From Anarhynchus alexandrinus (Eukaryota; Chordata; Aves; Charadriiformes; Charadriidae): a stretch of DNA of 64,000 nucleotides. The notes under the pieces were generated by a model. The model had not been told where the DNA came from, ran no database searches, and was given only the letters and a program-made list of their open reading frames with translations. Made by a program: the position numbers and the translations under genes. Location: assembly GCA_008711295.1 (NCBI GenBank), contig VUYV01000146.1, positions 372,001 through 436,000 on the forward strand, in the 5' to 3' direction. Positions 11,993 to 24,687 of this stretch are shown piece by piece. The first letter of the stretch is position 1. Each line of letters starts with the position of its first letter.

Positions 11993-12974
11993 CAACACGT
12001 GATGTACACTTACTGTGATACAGCATTAAGCTTACATGTTCAAGTGAAACGGGAAAAGTAAATTTGTTTTGCCTTTCAATTTGGGGACACTCAAATCTAG
12101 TATTTCCATAGAAACATTGATTGTCATACAGTATGTGTGAAATCCCTATTCCTATTTTATTTTTAGAAAAGCAGATCAATATATTGCTTTATTATAAGCT
12201 AAATACCTACTTCAAAATAACTCAAGGTTAGAACTTACTACATCATAATAAAAAAAATCATGGAAATCTCCTTCCTTATTTTTGACCAGTGGACCTAGGC
12301 TGGATTTGCATTCAGGCAAGACAGCCTTTGCCATTAGTTATTGTTGCTGCAGAACATATTTCCAGGGTTTAGGGTGGGAAGTGTTCTGCCTTAAAATACT
12401 TTGTGATGCACAATGAAGTAGAGGTAGTGTTGCTGGAATAACCATTGGTCCAGTTTCTCTTTAACTAGCTCTAGTGCAAACCAGAAGAGCTAAGAAAGTC
12501 AAAGCAATGTTAAAGGAAAGTTTGAAGGAAAATTAAGCTCCTCAAAATATTTGTGTTTTCATGTCTTTCTGCATTTTAAGATTTTGGAAAGAAATGTTAA
12601 TCTTTTTTCCCTGCATTTAATTAAATATTTTTAATAAGGGGCGGGGGGGGAGAATCTCCCTCTGTGTAGTAACATAACATTTTAACCCTTGTATTTTCAG
12701 TGAGTTTTAATTAAAGTAGGTTCTGACTCCTTTTTTTCTTACCTTTCTGGTGGGGCAGTACAGAACAGGTAGAACATGCATTACAAAACCATAAGGATGT
12801 TTGATTTTATACAGGTCTGCTGAAGATTGTGGCTGTTGCATGTTCAGTATGCCTTAGACATATTTGTGTTTTCTTTTCCTCCCAGCTACTACATGCTTTA
12901 TCATGCAATGAATTATAAAAAACTTGTCAAAGAAATAAAAAGTGTTGGCGAAAGTAATCCAAAATAAACCTCCT

Positions 12975-13170
12975 GTAGGAAGTGGGGGATTCTCCATCAC
13001 TTGCAATCTTGAAATCTACACTGGAAAGGTTTATGAGGAATATCCTCTCATTTAAGTAGACGTTATTGGTTTGGTGCGGAGATTATTGGAATACTTTCTT
13101 TACCTTGTGTTACAAAGTACATCTGGATGATCCAAGGGGTTGCTTCTGGCCTTGGAGGGTGTCACTCTAC
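12975..13170 (+). mobile_element. ancient CR1/L3-like LINE, 3' end fragment
   Basis: Read on the plus strand there is a decayed run typical of the old CR1/L3 3' region: GGATTCTCCATCACTTGCAA, followed by AATCTACACTGGAAAGGTTTA, then CATCTGGATGATCCAAGGGG and CTTCTGGCCTTGGAGG. This order, with a final TGGATGATC...CTTCTGGCCTT, is what I know from old amniote CR1 relatives. It lacks the young avian ATTCTATGATTCT tail. Divergence is high and the ends are approximate. Confidence 0.65.
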
Positions 13171-14538
13171 AGCCTTCTAAAATAAAGATGTTTGTTAAGT
13201 TTGTGAGGAAAAGAATTGTTGATGTGCAAAATGAGAGGGAGGGAAGTTCTCATTCTTCCCTACCCCCCTTTCTACTGATTTCTTGCATGATTCAAAAATC
13301 CTGAGGAGCACTTTCCTCAGACTTCAGGGTGAAAAAAAGTTCACCCCAGTATGGGAGCAAAACCATGGAAAATTTCAGCCCAAGACAAATGTCTCCAAGA
13401 GTGTGAAAGCAGTCAGGTTTAGATAAACTGTTTTGCAGCTTCACTGATGGTGTTTGAGTTAAACAAACCCTTATGTTCTATAGATCAATACAGAATAACC
13501 AATATTGGTCAGATTATGTATAGACTTGCATTTTAGTTCCTGTTTTTTGGGCTGAAAGATCTGAATATGCAATGAAGTGGCTGGAAGTGTATGGAGTGCT
13601 CTTTTCTTTAAGCTAGGGTGAGTTAAAGCAAGTCACTTACTCCTCAGGGCATCAGTAAAGAGTTAGAAAAAGGCTCCCATAGCAATGCAGGGAGGTTGCT
13701 TTTATGCAAAACTAAGCAGCCAGCTCTAATGCCAGTAATTAAGGTCCTGGTTACAAAAGAGAAGTGTTAGCTGAGGAGACAGTCACACAGTAATACAGTC
13801 AGCTCTGATTCTTTTTTTGAATAGCCAGACATAAATTTTTTTTGCAGCTGGCTTTATGCAGTTGTTTCTGTAACCCCCAAAAGGAGCTTTCGGTTTATTC
13901 TCAATTTATTGAAGGCATTTTTATTATTTATAGGGTGAAAGCTTGAGAAAAAGCCTCTGCGAAGAAGGTTTGGATAGTGACCACAATAGGGTGGCTGTGC
14001 AGCAGGGGACTCGAGGCTACGCATCAACCATCCCAGAGCTTAAAAATATGCAGTTCTGAAGACCTTCGTAGGAGCCTGCTCTTCAGGGTTGGTCATGTTC
14101 ACTGTTTCAACCTGGCTCCACAAATAGCGATGAGTGATTTCTTCTACACTCCCTAGCAATTCTCTTAGCTCAAGAAGAATTAAGGTTTAACATTTTTCTG
14201 TACAGTGTTTACTTTTTTTTGGTTTTCCATACTTGTTAACTGGCATATTCCTAGCACAGTCTTTGTTTTCCCGTGTAAATGTAAGCAGTGCCGATCTGCT
14301 GTTGCTGAAATGTCTTTTGGTCTTGGGCTGGTTGAGAAAACAAGCTCAGACATACTACCCTCCTTTTACATTTTCTTAATAAAATACTGTCATGAAAGAA
14401 AAACAAGACAGAGATTACTAATGGCTGTAAAGAAAACTTTAATTCAAAGGTTCTACTGTTGTTACTTTATGTATGCCTTTGTTACTCTAAGTTTTTTTTT
14501 TATGCAACGCTTACTAATAAATGCTTTGTTTCTAGTAT

Positions 14539-14657
14539 TTAAAAGATATGTAGATGTGGTGCTTAGGGACATGGTTTAGTGGTGGACTTGGCAGTGCTAG
14601 GTTAACGGTTGGATCTTAAAGGTATTTTCCAACCCAAATGATTCCATGATTCTATTA
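14539..14657 (+). mobile_element. CR1 LINE, short 3' tail
   Basis: Contains the plus-strand CR1 terminus: TAGATGTGGTGCTTAGGGAC, then ATGGTTTAGTGGTGGACTTG, then TTTTCCAACCCAAATGATTC and the end repeat CATGATTCTATT. Only the last ORF2 codons and the 3' UTR hairpin region remain. It is the only young-type CR1 3' end on the plus strand in this window, and therefore lies in the same sense as RAMP3. Confidence 0.92.
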
Positions 14658-15766
14658 CTCAGGAGCAGTAATTATAATCAACTTTCAGTACAGTGTTAAT
14701 GTATGAAGATTGTCGATGGTGGAAGGAAGAAAGAGAAGTTTAAACCTTTCACTGTCATATCCTCTTGTTCCTTCAGTGGCATATGCTATTTGAAAAACAA
14801 AGCAAAAGAACTGTGTTAAGAAATGTGACATGAAAGAAAATACAGAAAGTGCAAACCGAGAAGCACTGGCTTCTGTACGGGCAGCCAGACATGCCCTGCC
14901 CTGCCAGCTAGGCAGCATGCCTTAAGAGGGGATACCTAGGAATTTGTGCTCCTCTGGGGTTCAGTTCTGCTCCTCAGATCCACTGAGAGTAATGATTTAC
15001 TCCAGGATTGGCCTAACTAATTTTCTATGCCAGTCTGCTGCTGTGCAAAGTTTCCTATGTGGATATCCATCCAGGGGAAACTACGGTGTGCAAGGATCAT
15101 GCTGCCATGCCGGGCTGGCAAGGATCTGGTTTCAGTGTTTAATCCTTGGAGCAAGGATGCTATTGTGAAAAGCCACGCACACCTACCATGTGCAGGTACA
15201 TATATAGCAGTATAAGAAGACGTGAAGCTCTGAGATTTTGTTAGTGTTTTATTGCTCTTGTGAGTTCTTCCTGGCAATATGTTGTTTAAAATATTCTGTG
15301 ATGATGTTGGTTGAGTATCCAGAGCTCTGGAGCACTGGTAGGTGAGCTGGGCAAATGAAGAAAAACAACCCACATTTGAACAGTCAGGCCAACTTATTAT
15401 TTCATGGTAGACATAGAGTTCACTGAAAGCATGACTCCACTGAAATTATGTTGATGCAATGACTTGACATGATATGTAACAGCATTAGGAGTCTGCAAGA
15501 GGAGTCCACATAGCATCAAGAGAAGGTGGATGTGCAGAGTGGGGATTTTTTGTTGTCTGGTCAGAAAAGGAAAAAAAACCAAACATTTTCCCAGGCCTTC
15601 TGTGATGACAGTATCTTGATTTAAATGTTCTACCTGTCAAGGGAAGAAGCAACTTTTAAAGTCTTCAAGTATCCCATGGTTTTAAACACTTCCTCAGGAG
15701 GGAGTGTGCTGTGACCCTCATCTGTGAAAACTTCACAGGTCATTTCCCCTTCCCAAGGTTATTAAA

Positions 15767-15767
15767 N
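15767..15767. other. single N, probable assembly join
   Basis: One undetermined base interrupts unremarkable intron sequence (TATTAAA-N-CTTGCC). Unlike the other two N positions in this window, I see no duplicated flanks, so it may be a low-quality base or a closed gap. Confidence 0.7.
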
Positions 15768-18700
15768 CTTGCCTTCTCTTTCAGGCTACTCCAGAGGAGC
15801 AGATTAGAGTCCATATTTGCCTCGAGGGAATGTTTTTTTACACTCATTCACAGGTGGATAGGTACAGAGTAAAGTCAGTATTGTGCTGACCTTGTTTCCT
15901 TATTATAGTGAAACTTTATGTCACATCACATTTTCTTTTGTGTTTTTCTGCGTTTTCGACTGATGGCAGGCAGCCGGGTTACAATAATGAGCACCTGTTA
16001 GGTCAAATATGTGCTTCCAGGTGATTGGGTGGAACAGTGTCAGACTGAGGTCCTGGGTGTGGATGACCAACTTCAGTGGCTATCACAATTTGTATGTGGA
16101 CTGGGGGCTGTGTCTCTCCACAGTAATTGCAAGCTGTCTGGCCTTTTGGGGGGAATAAATCTGAACTATGTTGCCTCATTTTTTGATGTACCTTTCCCGT
16201 GACTTACACAATAGACACATTTCACGATCATCTTTTACGCAGAGAGAGACTGTCATATTCTTCAGTTGCTTTGGTAACATTTTCTGAGAGAAGGTGGTAG
16301 TGGTGAGACAGAGGTCCTGGCCCAGGACCACTACTGAGGTCACACTGCTCAGTGTGATGCTGGTTCCTGCTTGTGACCTTAAACAAATTTCTTACTGGTT
16401 CTGTCATTATTTCTGTAGTTGATGTAAAATGGAGACTGCAGTAGCGGTACATGACTAGACTATAATGAACATGAAGAAGTGCAGATGTTTAGGGGTTTAA
16501 AAAAAATGTTCACCTCCTCTTGCTAGCAGCGTATTTATCTGTAATCATAAATTATTAGGAGCTATAATCTGTTTGGTATATAAATTATACATCTGTATGA
16601 CACTGTATCCCAAGACCCAGAAGACCAGGCCTCACAGGCGAAAGTTAAATGGCAACGAGGAGCACGAAGCCTTTGGAAGTCCTGTAGATACATTCCGAGT
16701 AACAATCTTTTCCTAGTGTCCTGGGGAACACGCACAGAAGTGAATTCAGACAGAGATGGTTTGGTTTGGTTAGGAAAGCTGTTCTGCTTGTCTCTGCTGG
16801 CTGTAGGCTGTAGCAGCTCCTGAGGAGCGTAGTCCTCTGGAACTCTCTTCCAGCCACATTAAATCACATTGTGGTCCCTGCTTTGTTGTTGAGTGTCATC
16901 TTTAAACAGTTGCTAATCCCACAAATTTCTTTCTACTCTAGAAACTAAGAGACTCCGTTATTTTTCTTCAGTTTTACCGTCTGGAAGGATCTCGAGTTGG
17001 GATTTCCATCAAGGTGCACATTTGTCTATACCACTCTTCTAAAAGAATGTGAAGGGAGTTTACTTCAAGCAATTGATTCTGCTGTTGGAATACTTAGTTC
17101 ATCCACTGTCTGAAAGTCAGTGGCTGTAAAAAATAGAACTTTATATTTCAGTTACACAGTGCTTCATCAAAAACATAACGGGACAGAAAAGAGGTGAAGA
17201 AAACATTGTGACATTTCAGGTTGGGTCATGCAACTTCTATTAGAACACAGATCTTAGTGTTTGGTGGATTGCTAAGTAATCCCCTCCCTAAGTATGTTGT
17301 TGAATTGGTATGGTTAATTTAAATATTTTTTTAATAAATAACTAGTTAACATATAATAAATAAATATTTAAATGGAACATACTGGTTATATTTATTTCAA
17401 TAAAACATACTGGTTTCAAAGTAGTAGAAAACCGGTCCAACACCTCTGGAAGTAGACAGAGGCTGTTCAGAAATTGTGAAGTATTATTTATATGCTGCCA
17501 GGAGTGATTTAAGAACTTCATAAAGGAATGTAAAGGACAATTATTTGTATTCCCCCTCTGAAAAATTCCCAATTGAAGTATGAGTTCAAAATAATTGGCA
17601 CATTTCTTTGCAGTCACTGGAAAGCTGGGGAACTCTGAATCAACATGAGACTGAACAGTTGATGCCCTCAGTAATGCTCCCTGTTGATTTGCACTGGTGA
17701 AATGAAAAAGCTTAAATTGCTTCCTTTCATGCTTTTCTTGCTCTGCAGGAAGAAGACTAATGTCCAAAATTGTTAACTGTCTGAAATTACCTTACCAATT
17801 CAAAAGCAATAATGTAATGCCTCAAACTGTGATAAGGTACAGCACTGAACTGTGCTTTTAGTTTTGAATATTACATTTCCACGGCTAATATACATCTTCC
17901 ATATAGTTGACACAAGAGAAAAAAAAGTATTAAAAAGGATTCAGCATCGAAGTGGCAGATAATGCAAAGCTGACATCTGTGTTACGGTAGCTCTCTAGGT
18001 AGCTTCTTGGACATAGGGACAGACCAATCCACTCTGCCAACAGGTTTACCTTGCTCCTGCCACTCCGTGTGCTGAGGCATCTTTTTTCTGGGCCAATTTT
18101 GAATGCAAGTAGTATATTTATTGGCAGCTTCTGTTTATTCCCGGCATCCTTCCTTTGTGTTGGGTTCCTGTCATTGCCTGGCTCCGTGAACTTCAGTTGC
18201 CTCATTTCCTTGGCTGCTTTCACACCATGTGATGACGTTCTTTGCGTCCTGTTCCCCCCTCCCCATCCTGCTCCTCTTTTAAAGAAAAGTGTCAAAGGGA
18301 CAGTTAGTAGCTGAGAACAAAAGATGACCTTCTGAGCCATATATATTGCAGCGAGGGTTATTTAAAGATGGGCAGGTGGGGCTTTAGTTTTTGTACCAAT
18401 AGCATTATTTTTCCTTTCTGTACTTTTGCAACAGCCTGTAGACTTGAAACAATATGGTCATTCATGTTAGCTTTCTCTCTGAGGGCGGGCCACCTGAGAG
18501 ATATGTTTCTACATTCCTACAAATACATGCATGCTTTTCACGGTGTAGCAGGGAGAGGTATCCAGCTGGACCAGTTTTTGAATCATGTTCATTAAGCCTG
18601 GGCAGAAGGCTGGGCTTTTCTGGCTGCTTTCTGATGTGCTGTCAGGACTCTCAGTGCATTAACAGTGCCCTGAACTGGGTCCCCCTTTGCTCCCATGTAT

Positions 18701-19392
18701 GGGCCTGGGTGCCCCATTGTGCCCTGAGCTATACCGTAAGTGGTCCTGGCTTACTGGCTGTTTTCCTGTACATGCTCTGTACCTATGTACTGGGTCACCT
18801 TGTCTCCCATCCTGTCTCTGGCCCTATCTCCTGCTGCTGCTTGCACTCCCTGGTTCATCCCCTGCCACATCGGAGCCATTGATGGAGCCTGTTTCCCACT
18901 TGTGGCTCTGCCCATCCTGGGGGACGGGGCTGAGGTGACCCCAGCTCATCACCAGTCATCTCCAATTTTTTTTTCCCCGAGTGCGTTTCAGACTTTTTCA
19001 TAGCAGAAGTTTATACTTTGCACATCTCTATAGCAATTTTGTGCTAAATTATCAGTTTGTTATCTCTGTTGAGGGTTTAACGTCCTGGTGTGGTTAGCTG
19101 GAATAAGAACTGGGCTCAGAGAAGCAATTTACAATTTAAAAAATAAGCCGGAGCTGCAGTTTGTGGGAGTATGAAGTAGGGCTATAAGGACAGTAAGGAT
19201 AAAATCTTAGATCCTTAAGGACAGGCTGCAGCAGGGGGAGGACGAGCCAGCTCCCTATGGCACTTGAGCAAGGTCTCTTGCATGGCTGCTGAGAAATACA
19301 TTGCTTCAAGCTTCCACAGCCCTGTAGGTAGCTGTCTGTGTTAAGACTCTTCTCTCCGAGTGGCAGGCAGTGGCACTGTGGGTGTTAAGCCA

Positions 19393-20085
19393 AATCATAG
19401 AATCATAGAATGGTTTAGGTTAGGGACACCTCCCACTAGACCAGGTTGCTCAAAGCCCCATCCAGCCTGGCCTTAAACACCTCCAGGGACGGAGATTCCA
19501 CAACTTCTCTGGAAAACCTGTTCCAGTGCCTCACCACCCTTAGAGTAAAAAATTTCTTCCTAATATCTAATCTGAATTTACTCTCTTCCAGTTTAAAGCC
19601 ATAAACCCTCATCCTGTCACTACATGCCCGAGTAAAAAGTCCCTCCCCAGCTCTCCTGTAGGCCCCCTTTAGGTACTGGAAGGCTGCAATGAGGTCTCCT
19701 CGGAGCCTTCTCTTCCCCAGGCTGAACAACCCCAACTCTCTCAGCCTCTCCTCATAGGAGAGGTACTCCTCTGACCATCTTCATGGCCCTCCTCTGGACC
19801 CGCTCCAACAGGTCCATGTCTTTCCTATGTTGGTGGTCCCAGAGCTGGACGCAGTACTCCAGGTGGGGTCTCATCAGAGCAGAGTAGAGGGGCAGAATCA
19901 CCTCCCTCAGCTTGCTGGCCACACTTCTGCTGCTGCAGCCCAGGATACTATTGGCTTTCTGGGCTGCAATCGCACATTGCCGGCTCATGTTGATCTTCTC
20001 ATCAATCAGCACTCCCAGGTCCTTCTCCCCAGGGCTGCTCTCGATCCATTCTCCACCCAGCCTGTATTTGTGCTTGGGATCTGTT
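19393..20085 (-). mobile_element. CR1 LINE, longest young-type copy in the window (5'-truncated)
   Basis: The plus strand opens with AATCATAGAATCATAGAATGG and carries about 690 bp of reversed CR1. Minus-strand translation gives the RT C-terminal region in two pieces, about 19752-20012 (with [21 protein letters not shown]) and about 19436-19735 (with [20 protein letters not shown]). They are in different frames, so a frameshift near 19740 breaks the ORF. Compared with the copy at 11.5 kb, 47 bp are missing just inside the 3' end, where GGTTAGGGACACC joins directly. The element is 5'-truncated near 20085. Confidence 0.93.
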
Positions 20086-22944
20086 TCAGTAACTTGGTTA
20101 TCAAGTCTGGCAAGTCAACGTATGTCAGTCAGCTCCTTAGCAGACTGAGATGGTCAAAACTCAGTGAGTACTTTTTTATACTAGCTAAGGATCAGCCCCT
20201 TTTCTCCCAACAGCTAGCATAACAAACCTTGGCTTTTACCTGAAAGAACAGAAATTGTATGTTCTTTCACCAGTTTCTCTTACTGTCGGGGCCAGTTTCT
20301 GCACTCCCAGCTCTGTGGTCATATGCTAACTTGGTCTGCCTCTGCTCCTCCTGACAGCACTGTGCAAGTGATACAAAACAGTGTGCCCTAATGCGATGCA
20401 GAACTGGAACAGAGAGATGTGCCTTTAGGAAACGCTTCCTGACGGTATTTGGCTGAAGCTAGGTATAGAGGTTATGCAGGGAAAAAAGTGATTTTGATGA
20501 AATATGTTTGAGGAAACTGTTTTGTCGTACAGTCCTATTGGTCAAAGCAGGAGGGCTCAGACCTTCATGGGACCTTTGTGGGCTTTCCCATCAAGTTGCA
20601 GGATTGCTCAGCCTCTTCAGAGTCTGAGGTGTCTTGGCCACATACATTTGACTTGCCCCCCACAGAGGGCTTTTAGAGAAGTCCTTGGAAGGCAGCCTGT
20701 GTTAGCTCATCTTTTCCTTCTGTATTCATACAAACCGAAATGATATGAGGCTCTTGAGCTTGTAAATGCCCAGGAAGACAGATGATAATAAAGAAACCCT
20801 ACCCCAACTGTAACCGGTGTTTTCCTCATGCAGTAAGGTGCCTCTTGACATTGTGTCAGAGCATAGGTGAAGTTATTTCCATAGGAGTTTCATATGTATT
20901 AGATAATCTGAAATGTCTGCGCATTCCTGCCAGAAAACCTGCAATGGTATAACTTGGGGTTTACATAAGAGATCAGTGAATTTGACATGATCTTTAATAG
21001 CACCTATGCAACAGGTAACTTTTTGTAACATTTAAATACCTGGATTGGTACACTTCTGTAAGATTGATTTGTTCCATATTTAAAATAAGATTTATAAAAG
21101 AGATGTGGGTAATGAGATTTGATCAGTATGACAAAATGATATTAATAGAGTATTAATCTCTCTCCTGTGTTTCCAACAAATCATAGGTACGTGACTGCAG
21201 ACCAGCAGCTGCCATGTCAAACTGCGGTTTTAATTGCTTTCATGAACTGTATGTCTGAGCAGTTCTTGCACAGTAACATGCTGCTATCAGTAAAACTTAA
21301 GATTCTGCAGAGAGGCAGGTGTTTTAGTGTGCAACTTCCAATATAGATATGATGTCCTGACATATAGTTAAAGATTAGATGATGGTAATTGGCAGTATTG
21401 TCTTTAAAAAGAAGCATAAAAGTAGGGTGTTGACATGAGGTTTAACTTGAGGTCATTATATGTTCTTTTTTTCTTATGAAAATTACATTTGATAAAAATA
21501 CGGTTTTGAATCAGACATCACAAATTTCAAAGAATATCCATAGGATTACAGTGCTGTAATTGCTGGTGAAAAGCTGCATACAGTGGTCAGGTAAAACAAG
21601 AAATGTTTGGTATCTGTATTCTGAGAAAGTATTGGAGCTGCTCAAAAAGCTTACTATCCTGTCAGTAATTGCAGCATCCTGAAGAAATGTTCAGGCAAGG
21701 GTAAATAATGTCCTAACATTTCCCTCATATACTTATACAAGGTTTTCAAAAGTATTCTTACAGAACGTTTGGAGGAATGTGTAGTGGGAAGAGCACAGAG
21801 CAATTCATATGCTGCTTCTGATTTATGAAGTATTTACAGTACGAAGACTTTCGGTCCTACTTTTAAGCCTCTTGGAAAAAATACTAGTCAATAATAACAG
21901 TATAGCAGAAAAATAAACATTGAGAAATATTTATCCATTTCACAGAAAAGCAGAAGTTTATATACTTGAAAAATTATAGGCCAGTTACACTTTAATGTAT
22001 TCCAATAGTGAATTTACATATTGCTGTGAATCCCATTCTGAATTCCCTTTTTAGTGTCAGAAGAATGTCTGCTTACAAAATGAGAGTAGAGAGTAGATAA
22101 TAAGAGGCTGCAGTGAAGGTCTAGGATCAGATTTTCTTTTTTTTTCATATGCAAGATTTTGAAGTAGGTTGTTAATAAAAACATGTTTTTTTCTTTGTTT
22201 TCTTATTTTCTATTACCTTACCCTATTTTGCTTATCTTTTCTTTTTCTTTCTCTTTCCAAAGGCTCTTTGAACCTATTTTTCCCCATCTTTCACTCAATG
22301 GTGCTTTCCTTCACTTCTTGCTCTGGCTCCAAGCTGGTTGGTCCCTTTCCGTCTGATTCCACAAATGCTAGGGGCATGCTGCTACTGTGTATGGAGAAGA
22401 TAAAGTCCATTGCTGTGGTCCATTATTAACATGATTTAACCTGCAGGCAACTGGTACAGTTAAACTGAACCTCCTTTTCCCTCCCTTAAATGTTGGTTCG
22501 GGTAGGAGTGTATGGCAACTGTTTATTTTGGGTTGATAGCAACACCTTCCAACACTGTGACCCACTTTGCTTCCTCTGTGTATCTTCTAATGAGATGTGA
22601 TGGCATCAGCCTTTCAAGAAATAGGCTGTCATACTTTTCGTGTAAGCTTTCATGGCCAACAAGCTGTGGTCTCCTGATTAAATCTTTATTATGAGTTAAA
22701 TATCTGGGAATAAAGAAAACAGAGGGGTGGGCCTGATAGCTCAGGTGGTGGTCTGGACTGTTGTTTTAACCTTCTCTGAAGGTATCTGGACTCTTTTGTT
22801 TGAGGATGGGTGCAAAACATCCTGTGTTACTTTGTTATGAGCAGATCCGAAAATGCAAAAAAGCACATTTTCCTGTGAGCAGGGGGATTAGTGAGCACAA
22901 ACCTGTGAACCTTTATTTGGTACTTGGCTTATCATAGCTTCCCA

Positions 22945-23090
22945 GCCTGACACTGGGGTGGTTACTCAACCTCTCATCTGTAAAACATGGATGTGTTGTT
23001 TTCTCTTACCAGTCCTCTCTCATTTTAAATCCTGTTTTGTTTGCCTCACTGTGGGCTTGTGAGGATTACTGCATCAATAACTATGAAGGA
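22945..23090 (+). repeat. MIR-like SINE fragment
   Basis: The core TTACTCAACCTCTCATCTGT followed by AAAACATGGATG, and later GGGCTTGTGAGGATTACTGC, resembles the plus-strand MIR pattern of 'TTAACCTCTCTG...CATCTGTAAAATGGG...GTTGTGAGGATTAAATG'. Only the central part is recognisable and the ends are uncertain. Confidence 0.5.
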
Positions 23091-23109
23091 CCTAGAGATC
23101 AGGGATAGC

Positions 23110-23332
23110 AATTGATAGAATAAGAACTGCAGGTGCAGTCTGTGGTCCTCAATGGGAGCATCTAGGGCACCTATGTGTGTCTAGACTGTTTCCTCAGAAT
23201 GGGTGGGTTTGGCTTCCTCCTAAAGTGTGTACTTTTAANGAATTGATAGAATAAGAACTGGAGGTGCAGTCTGTGGTCCTCAACGGGAGCATCTAGGGCA
23301 CCTTGGCTTCCTCCTAAAGTGTGTACTTTTAA
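23110..23332 (+). repeat. near-identical direct duplication around a single N
   Basis: Copy 1 (23110-23238) and copy 2 (23241-23332) share AATTGATAGAATAAGAACTG, CATCTAGGGCACC and GGCTTCCTCCTAAAGTGTG. Copy 2 lacks about 37 bp of copy 1 and differs by two substitutions. They are separated only by an N at 23239. This is most simply two haplotypes or two overlapping contig ends joined side by side, rather than a biological repeat. Confidence 0.75.
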
Positions 23333-24657
23333 TTTGGTCTTCAGTTTTCTGCAGTTGATAAGGCACATTTTCAAGTGAGGATTAAAGAAGAAACCTTCCC
23401 AGGGACTCAAGTATATTTACTAGTGTAACAGCTAATAGCCTGGAAAGAAAAGCGCTCTATTTGCGAAAGAGATACAGCCATCAGAGTGTATAATGGAGTT
23501 TCAGCTCTGTGACTTTGGATGCAACAGTTTTCTGATACATGGATTCCTGTTCTTCACAGTTTCGGTACATTCTGGCTCATTAGTAACTAAGACAGAGGTT
23601 AATGCTTGTCTGGAAGGAAAAATATGTTCCTTAGAAGGATTTAAATTATTCTCAGATGTATGTGTATGCAACAATTTGCAGTTAACTCAGTGAGAGCTTG
23701 GCATATCTCAGTGAATGCACAGTCTAGATCAATATGATTGGGACTGATGTTCTGCTACGTATATCTTGATTCATATTACTGCAGTGACACATAGGGTATA
23801 AACAAGGAGGCACCCATCTGTGTGAAATTAGTAATTTCATTTCTGATGCAAGGTTAACACTATAAAGGTTTGTCAGCATTTTTTGTTTTAGTGGTACATC
23901 AAAAATAATTGAAGCCACATCCCTCTTAGCTGTATTTGCAAAATCCTAAATGTGGCTGGAGCTGTGTGAACACAGTGAGCTTCTGTTAATTTAATCCATC
24001 TGGATGTACTGCAAATTGCTGATCAGAAGACTCCTGTTGGTATAGATGGTGTTTCCATTTGGGTGCTCTTCTGACATACCTGTGTTAGCGGAACATCCGC
24101 GTGAGAGGCTTATGGGTTTTGAACGTAATGTTTTTCAAAATGTATGACTTCACTGTGCAAAAGGTGGAGACCATGAAACACAGCATTACATTTCTAAATG
24201 AATAAGGTACACACTTATTTATGATTCTACGGTTGCTTAATTTTAATAGCAAAAGCATTGGTTTTTTTTGCCCTGCACTTTAGAATGTGCAGTTCACCTA
24301 CATTTCGAGTGAATGTGTTATCTTCTCCAACTTTTTCACCCTCAAGAAGCTTAAAGTAAAAATTTCCCTGTCTCTAATCCTTAACATTGGAAACTGCAGG
24401 AAAGAGTGGTCTGCATGACTTAGCCATTTTAAGGGTAGATAAAAAGAAATTTAAAAACACAATGTTCTCTAAATGTTTATTTTTCCATTCAGACACACTC
24501 TTTAATAAAACTGACACTAATGTTCGAATGAACATTTTGAGTATTCTGCTGAAAGCTATATTATGCTCAAGTTTGCTTGTATCATCTGCATTAATTCTTT
24601 TATATAATAGTATGGAGATATCTAACTCATCTCTGTTTTTTGTTTTTTTTTCCCTAG

Positions 24658-24687
24658 TTAATGGTCTAATGATGCTTGGATTCGCAG
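24658..24687 (+). CDS. RAMP3: candidate RAMP3 microexon (signal peptide extension)
   Basis: Thirty bases are bounded by a strong pyrimidine tract ending in TTTTTTTTCCCTAG and by a donor, GTGAGC at 24688. Exon 1 ends in phase 1 and exon 3 starts in the same phase. Inserting this exon keeps the frame and adds V-N-G-L-M-M-L-G-F-A between the exon 1 Trp and the Gly-Ala of exon 3. The result reads as a fuller hydrophobic signal peptide with small residues (A-G-A) at the likely cleavage point. Against it: human RAMP3 has no such exon, and skipping it still gives an open frame of 146 residues, close to the human length. The splice sites and composition are directly visible; its use in transcripts is inference. 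Confidence 0.5.

Larger units (their letters stand above)
5650..24657 (+). other. RAMP3 intron 1 (donor GTAAGT, acceptor CCCTAG)
   Basis: This span runs from the exon 1 donor to the acceptor of the candidate microexon. If the microexon is not used, the intron ends at 27371. I found no other credible exon in these 19 kb. Identifiable content is the 3' half of the CpG island, two MIR-like SINEs near 8 kb, CR1 copies at 11.5, 14.5 and 19.4 kb, an old CR1/L3-like fragment at 13 kb and a MIR-like fragment at 23 kb. There are two single-N joins, at 15767 and 23239. The remaining stretches are AT-rich non-coding DNA with nothing I can name. Confidence 0.75.

Noticed and set aside
18590..18990. Relatively GC-rich stretch with overlapping open frames in intron 1
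   Set aside because: The frames are Cys/Leu/Pro-rich, change without splice signals and resemble nothing known. It may be a decayed repeat, but I could not identify it.
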